A stretch of 64,000 nucleotides of DNA, from contig AP031353.1 of the NCBI GenBank assembly GCA_037833965.1, positions 10,666,501 through 10,730,500 on the forward strand, written 5' to 3'. The notes beneath the pieces were generated by a model. The model did not search any database, was not told where the DNA came from, and was given only the letters and a program-made list of their open reading frames with translations. The translations under genes were made by a program, and so were the position numbers. This stretch comes from Marchantia polymorpha subsp. ruderalis (lineage: Eukaryota; Streptophyta; Marchantiopsida; Marchantiales; Marchantiaceae). This document shows positions 13,172 to 24,986 of this stretch, piece after piece. Each line of letters opens with the position of its first letter. The stretch's first letter is position 1.

Positions 13172-14694
13172 GGCGACCTGTCTCAAGTCACAAATTCGAG
13201 AGCGCACGAGACAATTTGTCGTCCCCTACTTGGAATTGGAAATGCAAAATTCGTTGGCGCCCGTAAACTCGTGCGAAGTCCCTCGAGACAGCGAATATGG
13301 ATGACACTCTAGTTAACGAGTGCCGCACTAGGCAGACATTCACTCAGCGTCTGCGTGAGCGTGAGAGATAGAAAGGAGCTCACTACGCAAGCAGTTACGC
13401 GATTCCATTTCGGATAACTCCAAAAAATTAGGAGTCGAAAGAGCAATCATGCTTCCGCTGTCAGGTCACCCCTGGTCTCCTCTTCTCATTCCAAAACTTA
13501 GTTCCAGTTCGACTTTTCCTCGAGCGTAGACAAATTGGATCCGTGAAGAAGTATTTCACGTGACGACGCAAAAAACTTCTCATACGCAAAGAAGCTGCGG
13601 CTGTCCGATCGACATGGCCATTGCGCCAATTCCAACTTATCTTTATAAAACGTGCTTACACTAATCACGGGTACAATCGGCACCCAGAAAGACTCCCTCT
13701 CAATCTCGAGGCTTCGGAGGGCACTCACTCGTCGGCCAGTCATTACCTGACGGTTTCATACCAACTCCCGGCGGCCAAACGTGATGCGTTGCGTGCTATC
13801 GTCGGGAAAAATAAAAGACGATGTCAGGCACAAAGATTTCATTCAGGCAGTCCACAGGCAAGCTCTCGATACAAAGGGACGCGCTGAACGCGCATGAAGC
13901 AGAGAAAAACGAACGTGAAACTCAATTTATTGACATATTTACAAAATGCTACACTCTCTCGCCAGAGGGCAGACCGGCACAGAATTCAAAGGCCTGAAAG
14001 ATTGATCGGCTACATATCAACTCTGGCTAGCACCAGTAGTTCCTCAACCAAGATACAGCTCGTCAGCTAGGGGACTGCTAGAATAGAAAGGTCGTGGTGC
14101 ATTCGCTCGGCTGATTTCTCTACTGGGACACGTCCAATCCATCCTGTACCCAAGACAGACTTCGACTTCTTCGCTGGGGAAACAGGTGCACCCAAGACTA
14201 CAAGACTTCGTTAAAAAGCTCGAGTAAGAAGGAGCATGCTGAGACAAAGTCATAATGGGAGTAAGGTCTTGGCAGGTCGGTCAGTCAGTCAGTACAGACA
14301 CCTTCTGTTCACAAATCTGCTCCTATTTTCCCCTAATAGTTGCAAGCCAGTCGAGTCAGGGCAAACCCATTCAAGTGAATCGCCCATCAATCCAACAAGC
14401 TGGAGAACCCCGACGGAGAGCCACATGAAGGACGAGATCAAAAGTCGCATACCTTCGAAGCAAATCTTCCAGTATGCACTCCAAGAGTAAACCTCACTTC
14501 TACTAGAAAGCTTCTGTCCGCTTCTGTGCGAGCACAACATCATTTTGTTCTCGTAGTCGTTGTCTGCTGAGAAGCGTAATTGCAATGTGTACACGAAGCT
14601 GTGGTTCACAACTATCATCCCCGGATCCCTCTGTCTTTGATCTTGACTGGAGACTGGCAGTGCAGACGGAGAGATGAATGTAATGAACCTTGGG
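13172..14694. other. Spacer between the two F-box genes
   Basis: This 1.5-kb spacer must contain the promoter and 5' leader of copy A and the 3' end of copy B, both on the minus strand. Short overlapping frames occur on both strands without recognisable domains. No TATA box is obvious at a suitable distance from 13171. Confidence 0.4.
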
Positions 14695-16074
14695 TTACAC
14701 TGCGGCGGTCATGGAGGCCTCGAGAGTGCGCAGCCACGTGAGACTCGGCCCAGGCTTGGTACAGTCGAAGAGAGTGGGCAGTCGGGTCCATAGCCCGGTG
14801 GTCAGGTCGACAGCCAAAACAGAGAACCCCGTGTCCTTTCGCTTCCACAAGCCAGTGCCGCCGATGTAGAAGCAATCGCCCTGTCCGACGCACCAGTCTC
14901 CCATGGCGGGAGCGTTGGCTTCGTGGCAGTCATGGAGCAGGCGCGCCGTTTCCTCGGGCTTCTCCAGCTCCTCGTAAAACATCACCGACTGCAAGTGCAC
15001 AGTCCTCTTCTGCACCACATAGCCTCGCTCTCGATGCTCCACCAGCTGCGGGATCAGAGTGCTGCACATATTGAGATTGTACTCGCTCCAGCAATCCTTC
15101 TTCACGTGATACTTCACGATGCTCCAAGGTCTTCTCAGAGCGCACGACCCTGGAGCCAGGCCCTTGCTCCAGGTCAAGCAGTAGAGCGCTCCATTGAAGT
15201 AGAGCGGCTTGCCCGACTCCCAGAACCTCACTCCTGTCGGAACCTCGCTGCCTCGGGTCCACGAGCCCGTCAACGAGTCGTAAATCAGCGTCGGCCGCTT
15301 CTCCGAGTCGCCATCTCTGAGACCCGCCACGATCAATTTGTAGCTCCGCTCGTACTTCTCGGTCAAAAGGCCCACGATCCCTTCCCTGCCGAAGGTCCGA
15401 TAGAACTCTGCAACGAGCTCATCCTCCCGACTCCGAACCTCAGGCAACATCACAGGCGCCGGAACAATCCACTCCCTGCCTGCTTGCGGAGGCTTGATGG
15501 CGCCATGATCGAAGCCGGCAGGCAACTGCACGACGCGCGACTTCTTCGTGATGGGGTTGCACACCACGAAGTCGCCAGAGTCCTTGTTCTTGAAACAGAG
15601 CAAGCCTCCGGCTGAGACCAACAATGCCAGCGACGCCAAGGGGACCTCGAGAAACTGCAGACTCTGCTGCTCCCACGCATTGGTTCTCGAATTGTAGACC
15701 TGCAGCGGGCCCTGGTAGAAGTAGATGGGCACGCACTTGGAGGCCAAGTTGCCTGAGAAGGTGAACTCGGGCGACAGGGTCAGATCTCTCCACTTCCTGC
15801 ACACACCACGAGACCTAACCAGACTCGAGAACGGCAATCTGGACAGAATTCTGGCCAGCAGGTCCTCGGGCAGCAAATTCCAGTTCACAGACAGCATCTG
15901 TCTCTTCGCCTCGGACGACCTCTCCTCATCATCATCCCCCTTGCTCCCCTCCTCCGTGGCGACCGAGCTCATACCAATGGCGCACTCTTCTCGCTCACCT
16001 TCCCTCCCCTCCACTTCCCTTAGCACAATCCCCGTGGCGACTCCAATTGCTCCTATGGTCAAAACTCGTGACAT
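14695..16074 (-). CDS. F-box protein with kelch-like C-terminal region (copy B)
   Basis: A single-exon gene encoding 459 residues from the ATG at 16074, or 425 from the in-frame ATG at 15972 (MSSVATEEG), which lines up better with the MSSN start in copy A. The longer form adds a hydrophobic stretch, MSRVLTIGAIGVATGIVLRE, that could be a signal or membrane segment or simply leader sequence. The F-box is at about residues 64-105 (LLPEDLLARILSRLPFSSLV, VCRKWRDL). The C-terminal part shares AGGLLCFK, VCNPIT, RFWESGK, LYCLT, PQLVEH and DWCVGQGD with copy A, so the two are tandem paralogues. It is inferred to be a substrate receptor of an SCF E3 ligase; the substrate is unknown. An acidic Asp/Glu cluster precedes the F-box. 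Confidence 0.87.
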   Translation of the reverse strand: MSRVLTIGAIGVATGIVLREVEGREGEREECAIGMSSVATEEGSKGDDDEERSSEAKRQMLSVNWNLLPEDLLARILSRLPFSSLVRSRGVCRKWRDLTLSPEFTFSGNLASKCVPIYFYQGPLQVYNSRTNAWEQQSLQFLEVPLASLALLVSAGGLLCFKNKDSGDFVVCNPITKKSRVVQLPAGFDHGAIKPPQAGREWIVPAPVMLPEVRSREDELVAEFYRTFGREGIVGLLTEKYERSYKLIVAGLRDGDSEKRPTLIYDSLTGSWTRGSEVPTGVRFWESGKPLYFNGALYCLTWSKGLAPGSCALRRPWSIVKYHVKKDCWSEYNLNMCSTLIPQLVEHRERGYVVQKRTVHLQSVMFYEELEKPEETARLLHDCHEANAPAMGDWCVGQGDCFYIGGTGLWKRKDTGFSVLAVDLTTGLWTRLPTLFDCTKPGPSLTWLRTLEASMTAAV

Positions 16075-17140
16075 GGATGATCTGCGCACATGTCCATCTG
16101 CAAAACGCCTTCTTACAGCTTCCCTCCTCCTCCTCCCGATCTTCTCTCTGTTGAGCAACTGACTGCAGATGCGACTGACCTTGATCTCGTTGCACCAAGT
16201 GCATGCTCGAGCGCATAGGCGCAGTTCTCACACGACAACTTCTCGTCGACTGAGTCCATGGCACACTTGCAGACACCAGCTATACGAAGCGAAGGCTGCA
16301 GTCTGTCTGCTGCGGGAGAGTGCAGCGGAGCACGGCGACAACGAGGCGGGATCTCTCGTCAGCTGAGCTGAGCTGGGAGAGAGAAGAGGAGAGTTCGCGC
16401 GGTCGACAAGGACACGGACCTGTGGACCTGTGGACCTGCTCCGGAACCTGCGAGCGAGGCAACACGTGGTCGTTCAGGTTCTGCGTTTGCGCCTCGTAAG
16501 TCTTGCAGGCTGCTGCTTCCTCCAGCACAAGGGCCAGAGTCTACAGATAGTCAGTCAGTGAGGTCCATTGCAGTGAAGTGAAGTGAAGAGAATCGAATCG
16601 AGGCTACAGAAATGCGTCACCGCAGCAAGTGCCCCTCGGAGACGCGACAGGAACCCGTCGCCCGCAAATTACAGCCTTTCGAGATTCAGAACGCAAATTA
16701 ATTTCCTGGAAAAATGGATGCCCTCAACGATGGGAAAGTACACATCTGCACCATAATACACAGCTCTCTCCCAAGTGATCTCTGTCCACACCATCAGGAG
16801 CGAATCCGCTGATTCGACTCTCAGACCATAAAGACATTTCGCGCGTAGTTTTGATTGGTATGTGGAAAGGTGTGCGCATTGAAGAATTTGGGAGGCAATT
16901 GCGGGAAAGGAAGCCCGTGCATTTTAGTCAACATGTTCCGTACGGGGGGATTAAGTGCAGTCATCGACATGAAAACGAGCTCCTCATCTATTGTAGTGTA
17001 GTTTTGATTCGGGTCGAGGCTTTTGGAATGCGTGGATGGCATGGCATGGCATGATGATGATGATGATGATGGGAGGAGACGACACATAGATGCCAAGGTG
17101 GTCAAGATGATGGATTATGTGCATGTCTACATCGCGGAAC
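16075..17140. other. Upstream region of F-box copy B
   Basis: Moderate-GC DNA expected to hold the promoter and leader of the minus-strand gene starting at 16074. It contains short direct repeats such as TGTGGACC repeated near 16419-16436, a GAAGT repeat near 16574-16588 and an (ATG)n tract at about 17051-17070. No gene was recognised. Confidence 0.4.
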
Positions 17141-19080
17141 CTTCATAACTCTCTTCACCCTTGACTACGTGGCTGTCGAGTATTTAGGGAAACAAAGTGT
17201 AAGATACAGTATTACCTTAGGTAGAGGCCTAATGATTCTATTTCCTCGGATGGTACATTGTTTTCAAGTTCGTACACGGCTATATTTTTTTTAGATATGT
17301 GCCTTGCAACATGTCAAGGCACATGCACCCTAGGATTGTGAAGGATAAATGATTTAAAAAAAATTGGAAATACTTCTGGTTGATCGGAATAAGTTTTAAT
17401 ATTCTTAAGGTAGAAGGAAAGGTAGATGACGAATGTTAAGAAATATCTCGGCGGACGTACGTGGACACTGTCTAAAGTTGGGTTTAGTCTTCTGGAAAGG
17501 AAGTACATCGAACAGATATGAGTTGAAAAACTCACCAATTTACGAATGCATATGCATGCAATATGATATTACTTAGTTATTCATACACATAATCAGTTCA
17601 ATGCCTAACCTCACAAGTGTACTAGCTTATCCATGTACGAATGAACCGTATATCATTATTTACATCTAAGCAATTAACATCTTCCTGGCCAAGTCCAATA
17701 TTTTACAAGCGAACTGTTGAAGTTGATGTATGCATTAGAATGACATTTGTTCTTGATACCAAGAAATTTATCATCACTGTATGAAATTAGAATAACTAAT
17801 CCAATTCGAATGGTTAATTTTTTCTCTCAAATACACACCACGCTCATATACACGTCATATGAATCATTCTGCGTCATGAAATGATTCTAGAATATGTTGT
17901 TTGACTTCTTTAAATCCTAATAATAGTTTAAACAACATTCATATTATTTTATCTTCATATCTCATCACAAAAATGAGTGTAACATGGTGATATTTTTTAT
18001 CAAATAACTTGTAAACCATAACAACAAAATTACTTTAATCAATACACAAGTTTGAAGAAAAAACTCTAGCATGTGATGATCATGTTGGATAAAAAATCTC
18101 CTCTTAATTTCAAAATTTTAATTTTATTCTTAATGTTTCCTTTCCTTTCTATCTATTCCGTTACCAGCATTTGTCTTCATGCAGATTATTAAGTTGTGAG
18201 ACTAAATTGATTTTGTCTATCAAACTAAGTTGGATAGTAGATGAAAATAAAAAAATAATCATAAAAATTAATGTCATGTACTATTTTCATTGAATGCTCA
18301 TTTTCTATCATTTATAATACTAGTTATAGTACACAGTGACATTGTATTTGACTAGTTATATGGTAATGAATAGGAAATTTGTTCCAATATCCTTATCAGA
18401 AACTTTGAATTTTAATCTTTCGGGCTTTTGTAAAGGAATTTTGATGACTCAATTATGTTTTATTGCATGAAGCTTGAATTTGAAGATTCACTTTCGAAAT
18501 TTATTACCTTGTGCCAAATCAATTTCTGATTGTCAACTAAACGTCCAAATCGTCTATGTGATATATGATTTTTAAAATGCTCATAAAATAGTTCAGAGTC
18601 AAATTTAGACTGTATGTTTGTGTTAGAGATTGCATTGTGATACATGCACTATGTTTATACGATTATCAGATTATACATATACATTATGTTGAAAATTAGA
18701 AAACCCAATGAGAGTTAAAATTGATAGAAATTCATTCCCAAAATTTATGGTGTTTACGTATTTCACTATATCATCACTGTCTTGTAAAATATCGTAAAAA
18801 ATACAAAAATAATAGTAAGATATTATATGTTTACTTATACATAATGTTGCATAATATTTTCATATTTGAGATATCTCTACGTTTTGAATGATTGAGAGCG
18901 GACAACGTCAAGGTAGATTTTAATTAATCCATCACGAGATATTTATTTGTACATATGAAATGCAATAGGCCATTGCTTGATGATAGTATAAAATATATAT
19001 TTATTGATTAAATGGTTCAAGTTGACCTTTGTTAGGGCATATTTTGTATATCAAGAGTGTACAAAGGGTGACGACACTAA
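17141..19080. other. AT-rich gene desert
   Basis: AT-rich block with no frame above about 75 codons and no family motif. It contains an inverted repeat with 10-bp arms (17297-17306 against 17315-17324, 8-nt loop). Nothing else was found. Confidence 0.5.
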
Positions 19081-20084
19081 CGACCATCAAGCAGATATCA
19101 TATATTTACGTGAGGATGGCCCATATATCTCCTTGTGGCGCGAACTGGGACGCCCGACGGAGACGTGAGTACGACGACTCGTGAACTGAGTGGGCGCAGT
19201 GCCCAACATCCTTCCACATCCGGGATCACAGCGAGCCACAATAACCAGCGGAAACCGGCGTACCGCGTCGACTCCGTCAACTTCGTCAATTCTGTATCTT
19301 AGGATCCTCCTTTTGCCGGGACTTGTCACGTGCAGACCGGGCAGTGCAGTAAGCTTTGGAACCTGGCCATAACGCAGTTCGGACGTCAGCCAATCATAGT
19401 CCAGACTGTGCCGCCGCCGGCGTCTCAATCGGCGGGGTCTCAATCGACGGCGGGAGTCGGCCTTCGCTTCAGATCGTCGATCTGTATTCCAGGACGGCAT
19501 TCTGGCATCCTCCGTGGAGGACAGCCGAATCGATGTCCATCGTGGCAGGAAGTACTGGCGCAGCGAGATGCGCCACGGGGCAAGAAGAGGAGGTGGCTGA
19601 AGGGGCGGCAACGTGGAGGGCAAACTCACGAAAATTCGAATTTGAATGTCGCGGGACCTCCAAGCTTCTGACTGAAGCTTTGGCGGCGAGAGGAACGAAG
19701 CCCCGTTCCCTCCCAATGTTCAGATCTCGCCCAGTCTCGCGGGAGATTCGGCGTTTCCATGAAGTGAGATCCTCGTAGTCCATTCCATCAGTCTCAGAGT
19801 CCGATTCCTGGCCCACTGCCGATGAAAATTCTCCTTTGGTAGGCCAATCACCTCTGAATTCTTGTGCATCCCGCTCGCTCGTCGATTTCTCTGCTCGTGG
19901 TCGAAGCTCAGTGAGATTTGATGTTCGTTTCCAAGCGATTCACTCCGCGATCCGATACCCATCGTTTCTTCGATCCCCATCAAGGCCTAGATTAAAGTAG
20001 CCACCAGAATTACTTTGGAGCTCAGCCTCGATCTCTTCTTCTGGGAGTCTTGGCTTCTTAGAGTCGAGCCCGGATTGAGCTTCC
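19081..20084. other. GC-rich region upstream of the BRCT gene
   Basis: This kilobase is clearly richer in GC and CpG than the desert to its left and ends at the start codon of the BRCT gene. It probably contains that gene's promoter and 5' leader. Overlapping frames of 115-209 codons exist on both strands (for example 19716-19087 minus) but are Arg/Pro-rich, mutually shadowing and without domains. Confidence 0.4.
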
Positions 20085-23000
20085 ATGCCTCCCCGGGGTA
20101 GGCCTGTTTCCAAAGGACGGCCCTCTCCATCGGCCCCAAGCGGATCCCACATTGTTGTTTTAGGTGCGACCTCTGAAATTGAGTTGTTCTCTGAAGTAGA
20201 AGAGATTTTTCTTATCGTGTATTACCATCAATTGCGAGCATCTGGTTCTTCTTTAACTCCGTCTGGTGTCTGCAGGAAACTGCCGTTTGGACGTGCCGGA
20301 TGCCTTGGGTTACGAGCTTACGCATGAAGGATTCAGCACCGAAATTCAGGATGTCGGAACGCTGAGGGTTTACGAAGGTTAGAACTGCTTCTCATTGGAT
20401 GTCAGCTGATTCCTTGTCTGAAATTCGTCCATATTCTCGTACATGTGTGAAGAGCCATATCTCTCCTTGCATTTCATGCCACGGGCAGAATTTTGCGCTT
20501 ACATGACGTTAAGTGTTACCCTGCAGCTGTCACACGCATAATATCCCCACCGATCGGACTATCTTTCTCGTTGCTGAATCCCAAGAATGTCGATGGCCCG
20601 GGAAAGCTTCTTCTGCAGGTGAGCTATTTCAAACTACCATATTCTGCTACAGCCAGGGAGTTTCAACTGGAATTTTGGCTTTCAAAACGTCGATTTAATG
20701 CCCAATCGCCATCCATGTAACTCGTTTCTTCTACCATCCACAGGACACTTTGCACCTGTATAACGTGGAACTTCCCGCCATGAGCTTCGCTGCTAACACC
20801 GGGAAGGAATCCCCTTTCCTCGAAAGTTGTGTAATGGACGGGTAAGTTATTCTTCTTGGTGGTCGCCAGTGTCCAAAGCACGTTTGTGCGTCCAATACGA
20901 GCTTGTATTCTCAATGAATTAGCTGACACTCACCGGTTCCTTTTCGTGGATTTGATTGCAGTAAATACTGTACTCTTCTCATGAGGAACCATGAACCTGG
21001 GAGCGTTGAAACCGAGGTAGGCCTCAGATAGCGATGCGTGTGTGAATTAGTTCGTGGACGCGTAGATTTGATTTTTGGAGGAGAGAAGAGAAGAGCGCAG
21101 GAAGTGCCCCCCTGAGGCAGAGATGATTCTCGTTGAAAGTGTTTGTAAAAAAAACGGGTTCTCTACCTGCTCCGTGTTGGTGTTGTCCGTAATTTTGTTA
21201 TTCCAACACTTCTGATGAATAATTCTGTCCTCCAGCTCATTGGAGCAGTGACTTTTCAAATCCTCCCTCCAAATTGTCAAGAAGCCGAGATTCCTCTCGC
21301 TGCTATTCGCCACGCGCACCAGAGAAAGGTATCACTTCTGTCCAGGCCCAGGAATCTGTTGCGTTTAAGTTTTTTGAAGTTAACTTCGAGGATCCGGAAT
21401 CGAATCATGCACACATTTGAAGTCCTTGTTCTACCATCTGATGTATTACCACCAGGGAAGCCTCCAGAAATGATCTGGCCTGACGTAGAATGATGGCTCA
21501 ATTTTGTGACAGGGTTATGGGACTCTTATATACAAAGAGCTCCGGAGACGACTGATGGATGTCGGAGTGACCTCTGTTTTTTGCTGGGGTGACGCCGAAT
21601 CAGAGACATTTTGGGCCAAACAAGGATTTGTCAAAGTAGCCGAAGTAGATGGCCGCGGGAAACCTAGGAAACTCCCCATCAAAGGAGATTTGAAGAAGGC
21701 GATGAGCATTCCAGGAAGCGCCGCTCTCATGGTCTCGAATTTGGACTGCGGCCTCTTTCAATCAACAGTTTCTGTACCTCCTGAGCAATTGAAGGCGAAA
21801 AGTTCTACACCCAATCAAGCAGTGGAGAAGATATTCTCGGATACTCCTTCTCGTACTCACAACTCGGCGAACAGCTTTCAGCTATCGAACATCACGTCTC
21901 CAACGATGATGGTAACTACTCCAGAGTTCGCAGGGGAGGCAAAATCAAGCCATGTCAACACCCCTCCGCAGACAGAGAGCGAATCTCCAGAACTTTCGAC
22001 TGGAGTTCCCCATAAGAGCAGTGTGTCCATCACTCCACTCAACATGGATGGAAGGCTCTTCAGCCTGGCTCATAACCCTGCGACTGCCCCTGAAGTAGCT
22101 GAACCCGCTGTCAATTCTCTTCAAATCGTGCCTTTTGCTGCTGTGCCTGACTCGGAATCTATGGAACCGAATGACAATCCTGCTTATGGTCTCTCAATGA
22201 CCGATTTTACTAAAGACTTGCCTGCAACGAAGAGTCCTGGGCTAATCAACAAACGTACCTATATCAGACGCATGCATAACGCTGCGAGGTCTTCTGGTAA
22301 GCTCGCTTGTCCCGTCGTGACATCGTGATATTGATAAAGATGACCGTGCAAGTGGGTTGAATCTAAAATGGGCCACTTATAATTGCGATCTGGATCTCAT
22401 GCAGGAAATGCATCGCCTTCCAGGCCCAGTGGGAAGGAAAATATTTCGGAGGTCAAGCTGGTCGTAGATTTGGAAGGACCTGGAAAGGAAGGAGGTAAAT
22501 TGAAGTCTTTTCTTGGACCCAGAGCTAAGGTTGGCCAAAGGAAAGCTACTGCACCTAAAGGAAAGAGTGCTTCTGCTGGAGACGTCACTCCTCATGATGT
22601 CAAGCAGGATGGAGCTGGATTGTCCCCTCTATCTGCAATTACAGGGCCCAAGGCAACTTCTAGTCTCGACCCTGCAAGCGGTTCAGAGGTTCTCGGAGCG
22701 CCAGTCCAGACGAGCGCGAACAACATTGCCATTGGTCACGAAAGCGCCCCAGGATCAGAACCCCCGAATAAATCTACTCCCTCAGAAGACGAGACTGGAA
22801 AGCGGGTAAGGTCGGCCAGATGCAACATCGATCAGTCTGAGAAGCAGTCCGGCGAAGAATCGAAGAAGGATGATGACGAAGATTATTCACCAAGTGGCCC
22901 ATCCCGACAGAAAATCGGTGTCAAGCGGGGAAGACCACCCAAAGTACCGGCCAGCGGAGGGGCGAAGAAGGTTCGAGGAGCAATCATCAACGACCAAGCG

Positions 23001-24986
23001 GGTCTCCCAGGGTCTGGCGCAACAGAATCCGAGAAGGCGCAAGCTGGGTCTGTCAAGCGTGGTAGACCACCGAAATTGCCTGCAGCTGGAGCAAAGAAGA
23101 AGGGCACCAATCCTACAAATGTTCGCAAGGTTGCAACAACACCTGCACTGAAAACTGGATCCGAAGAATGTGGCCAAGGTGTGACGAGTGATGAAAAGAC
23201 GCGTCCAAAGCGTGGTAGACCAGCTGCAGTAATTCGCACCGCAACGAAGCGTAGGAAGGGAGACTCAGCAGGTGGTAAGGACTTAGACCGCGGCCCTGGA
23301 CGCGAAGAGGCAGATGGAGATGAAGTGGTTGCAAATGTGGATGGGGTCAAGGACGGTGATGACGGGCTTGCAGATATGCTGAACATACTATTACCTGTTC
23401 AGGAAAGTGCAGATAGAGGTGTAAGTGTGCGGGGGTGCAAAGATGCGAATGAGGACATATCTGGGTCGAGTGCTTTGGGTAGCTCTCTGAAAATTCAGGT
23501 ACCAGTCACTTCTCGTGCTGATGTGATTGAGTTGAACCATGGGCTGGACGGAACTGAAGCCCTTCCAGGAAATAATCATCAACAAAAAAAGTCGCTGGGC
23601 TCTGAAGGTCGCACAAACATGCAGGTTGCAAGTGTCAATGGCTGCACTGTATCTGCGGCCGAAGTGCCTGACTCTGAGAGTACAGAGGCAGCTGAAGAAG
23701 ACCAGGAGTTAGAGAAGCAGAAATATGTCGTAATGCTTATGAACATGTCTGACGACAGCAAAAAGAAACAGCTTATCAAGGTAATAACGCCTTATCTAAG
23801 ACTTACGAGTTCTTTTCTTTTTGCTTCTCCATTCATGGACTCGATAATGCATTATTCCTCCTTATTTTACTCTTGAGGAAGTACAGAGTATACTCACGTG
23901 TTCCGTAATATGTCTATTCAGCACGTGGAGAAATTAGGAGGTCTGGTGACATGTGAAGGCAGCAAATGCACACACGTAGTGACTATGGAAGTGCGCAGAA
24001 CTCTGAACTTCTGCGTAGCTATATCTTCTGGGTAAACACCTCCCTTTTAGATGATTTGCTCATACTGTCTGGATCCCTGTTCCTTTTAGGACCTTTGAGT
24101 TGCTTGGAACCCTGGTGTTTTCTATTGGAACCCAAAGATGTTCAACGCTCTGTGCTATCAAACTGATGATTATCATCGTTGTTTGCAGAGCTTGGATTCT
24201 ATCGCCGGATTGGTTGAAAGTGAGTGTGAAGCAGAAAAGATTCGTAGGTGAGTACATGATCACACTTCCCAAACCCGGATCAGGATTGAGGATTTTAGTG
24301 CTGAATGCCTCACTTGTTTGCAATTTACTTAAACTTAGCACCGACTCGCGCACTCTTCACGTTAGTGAATCTATTATCGATTTACACTGACTGGCGTCTG
24401 ATGGTCTGCAGATGAGGAACCTTACATCCTCAGTGATAAGAAGTTTGAGGCGAAATACAATACAACATTACGAGATGTCATTCCCAAAGCTAAGCAGATG
24501 CCAAACCTTTTGCTGGATGGGCTTTATATATATCCATCCCCGAATGTACACCCTCCAGTCGATACGATTTCCGATATTATCAAGGCCGCTGGCGGACAAG
24601 TACTTTTCCTAACCCTGTCTCAGTACAATTTGCATTTGTCTTCATGTTATTCACCACTTCAAAGTTTCAAAGTGGGTGAAAAGTATATCCTTTCCACGTC
24701 TCATTCTTCAAGTGGACTAGTCAATCTCACAAGTGAACGTGCAATCCAATTCGCAATTTTCTAAGGTGACGTCATTTGGTGTGGTTAGGTTCTCGCAACT
24801 TTCGAGGAAGCGCTTAAGCTGGAGAAGAAGTCGCTTGGCATAGTCATAGCTTCCGAAGAAGATACGGAGAAAGCTATGGCTGCTGCAAAAGAAGGAATCT
24901 GTACATACAACTCAGATTGGTTACTGACGTGCATTGTAAAGCAGGACCTAGATTTTAGTGTTGCGCAGTTCACCGAATCTCTGTAG
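20085..24986 (+). CDS. GNAT-like / AT-hook / tandem-BRCT nuclear protein
   Basis: Twelve exons join in phase: 20085-20163, 20276-20377, 20527-20618, 20744-20841, 20962-21016, 21236-21328, 21513-22296, 22405-23780, 23922-24031, 24189-24247, 24412-24599, 24789-24986; the product is 1077 residues. An in-frame TGA sits three codons before the ATG. Residues about 124-250 resemble a GNAT acetyltransferase: the acetyl-CoA loop reads HQRKGYGTLIYKEL, followed by FWAKQGF. AT-hooks (KRGRPPK twice, KRGRPA once) lie near residues 608, 652 and 703, with another RGRP at the N-terminus. The C-terminus (about 873-1077) is a tandem BRCT pair with the conserved Trp in SPDWLKVSV and NSDWLLTCI and an EEPYILSD linker as in PTIP/MDC1-type proteins, which bind phosphorylated partners such as gamma-H2A.X. 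It is inferred to be a chromatin/DNA-damage protein of the plant BRCT family (AT3G21480-like). Catalytic activity is unproven. Confidence 0.85.
24095..24170 (-). repeat. Possible tRNA-derived SINE remnant in BRCT-gene intron 9
   Basis: Read on the minus strand, the intron contains a stretch whose fortuitous translation, IAQSVEHLWV...VPSNSKV, resembles the spurious peptides known from tRNA-related repeats. A TAGCACAGAGCG block could be a degenerate A box and GGTTCCAAGC a degenerate B box. No full cloverleaf can be drawn by eye, so it is at best a decayed tRNA-derived element. Confidence 0.25.

Noticed and set aside
14923-15615. Plus-strand frame of 230 codons
   Set aside because: Antisense shadow of the second F-box gene; no motif of its own.
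19087-19716. Minus-strand frame of 209 codons
   Set aside because: Arg/Pro-rich, overlaps equally long plus-strand frames in the GC-rich leader region of the BRCT gene.
20491-20720. Continuing the BRCT-gene exon 3 frame past 20618
   Set aside because: A GT donor at 20619 and the phase match with the exon at 20744 show that the rest is intron.
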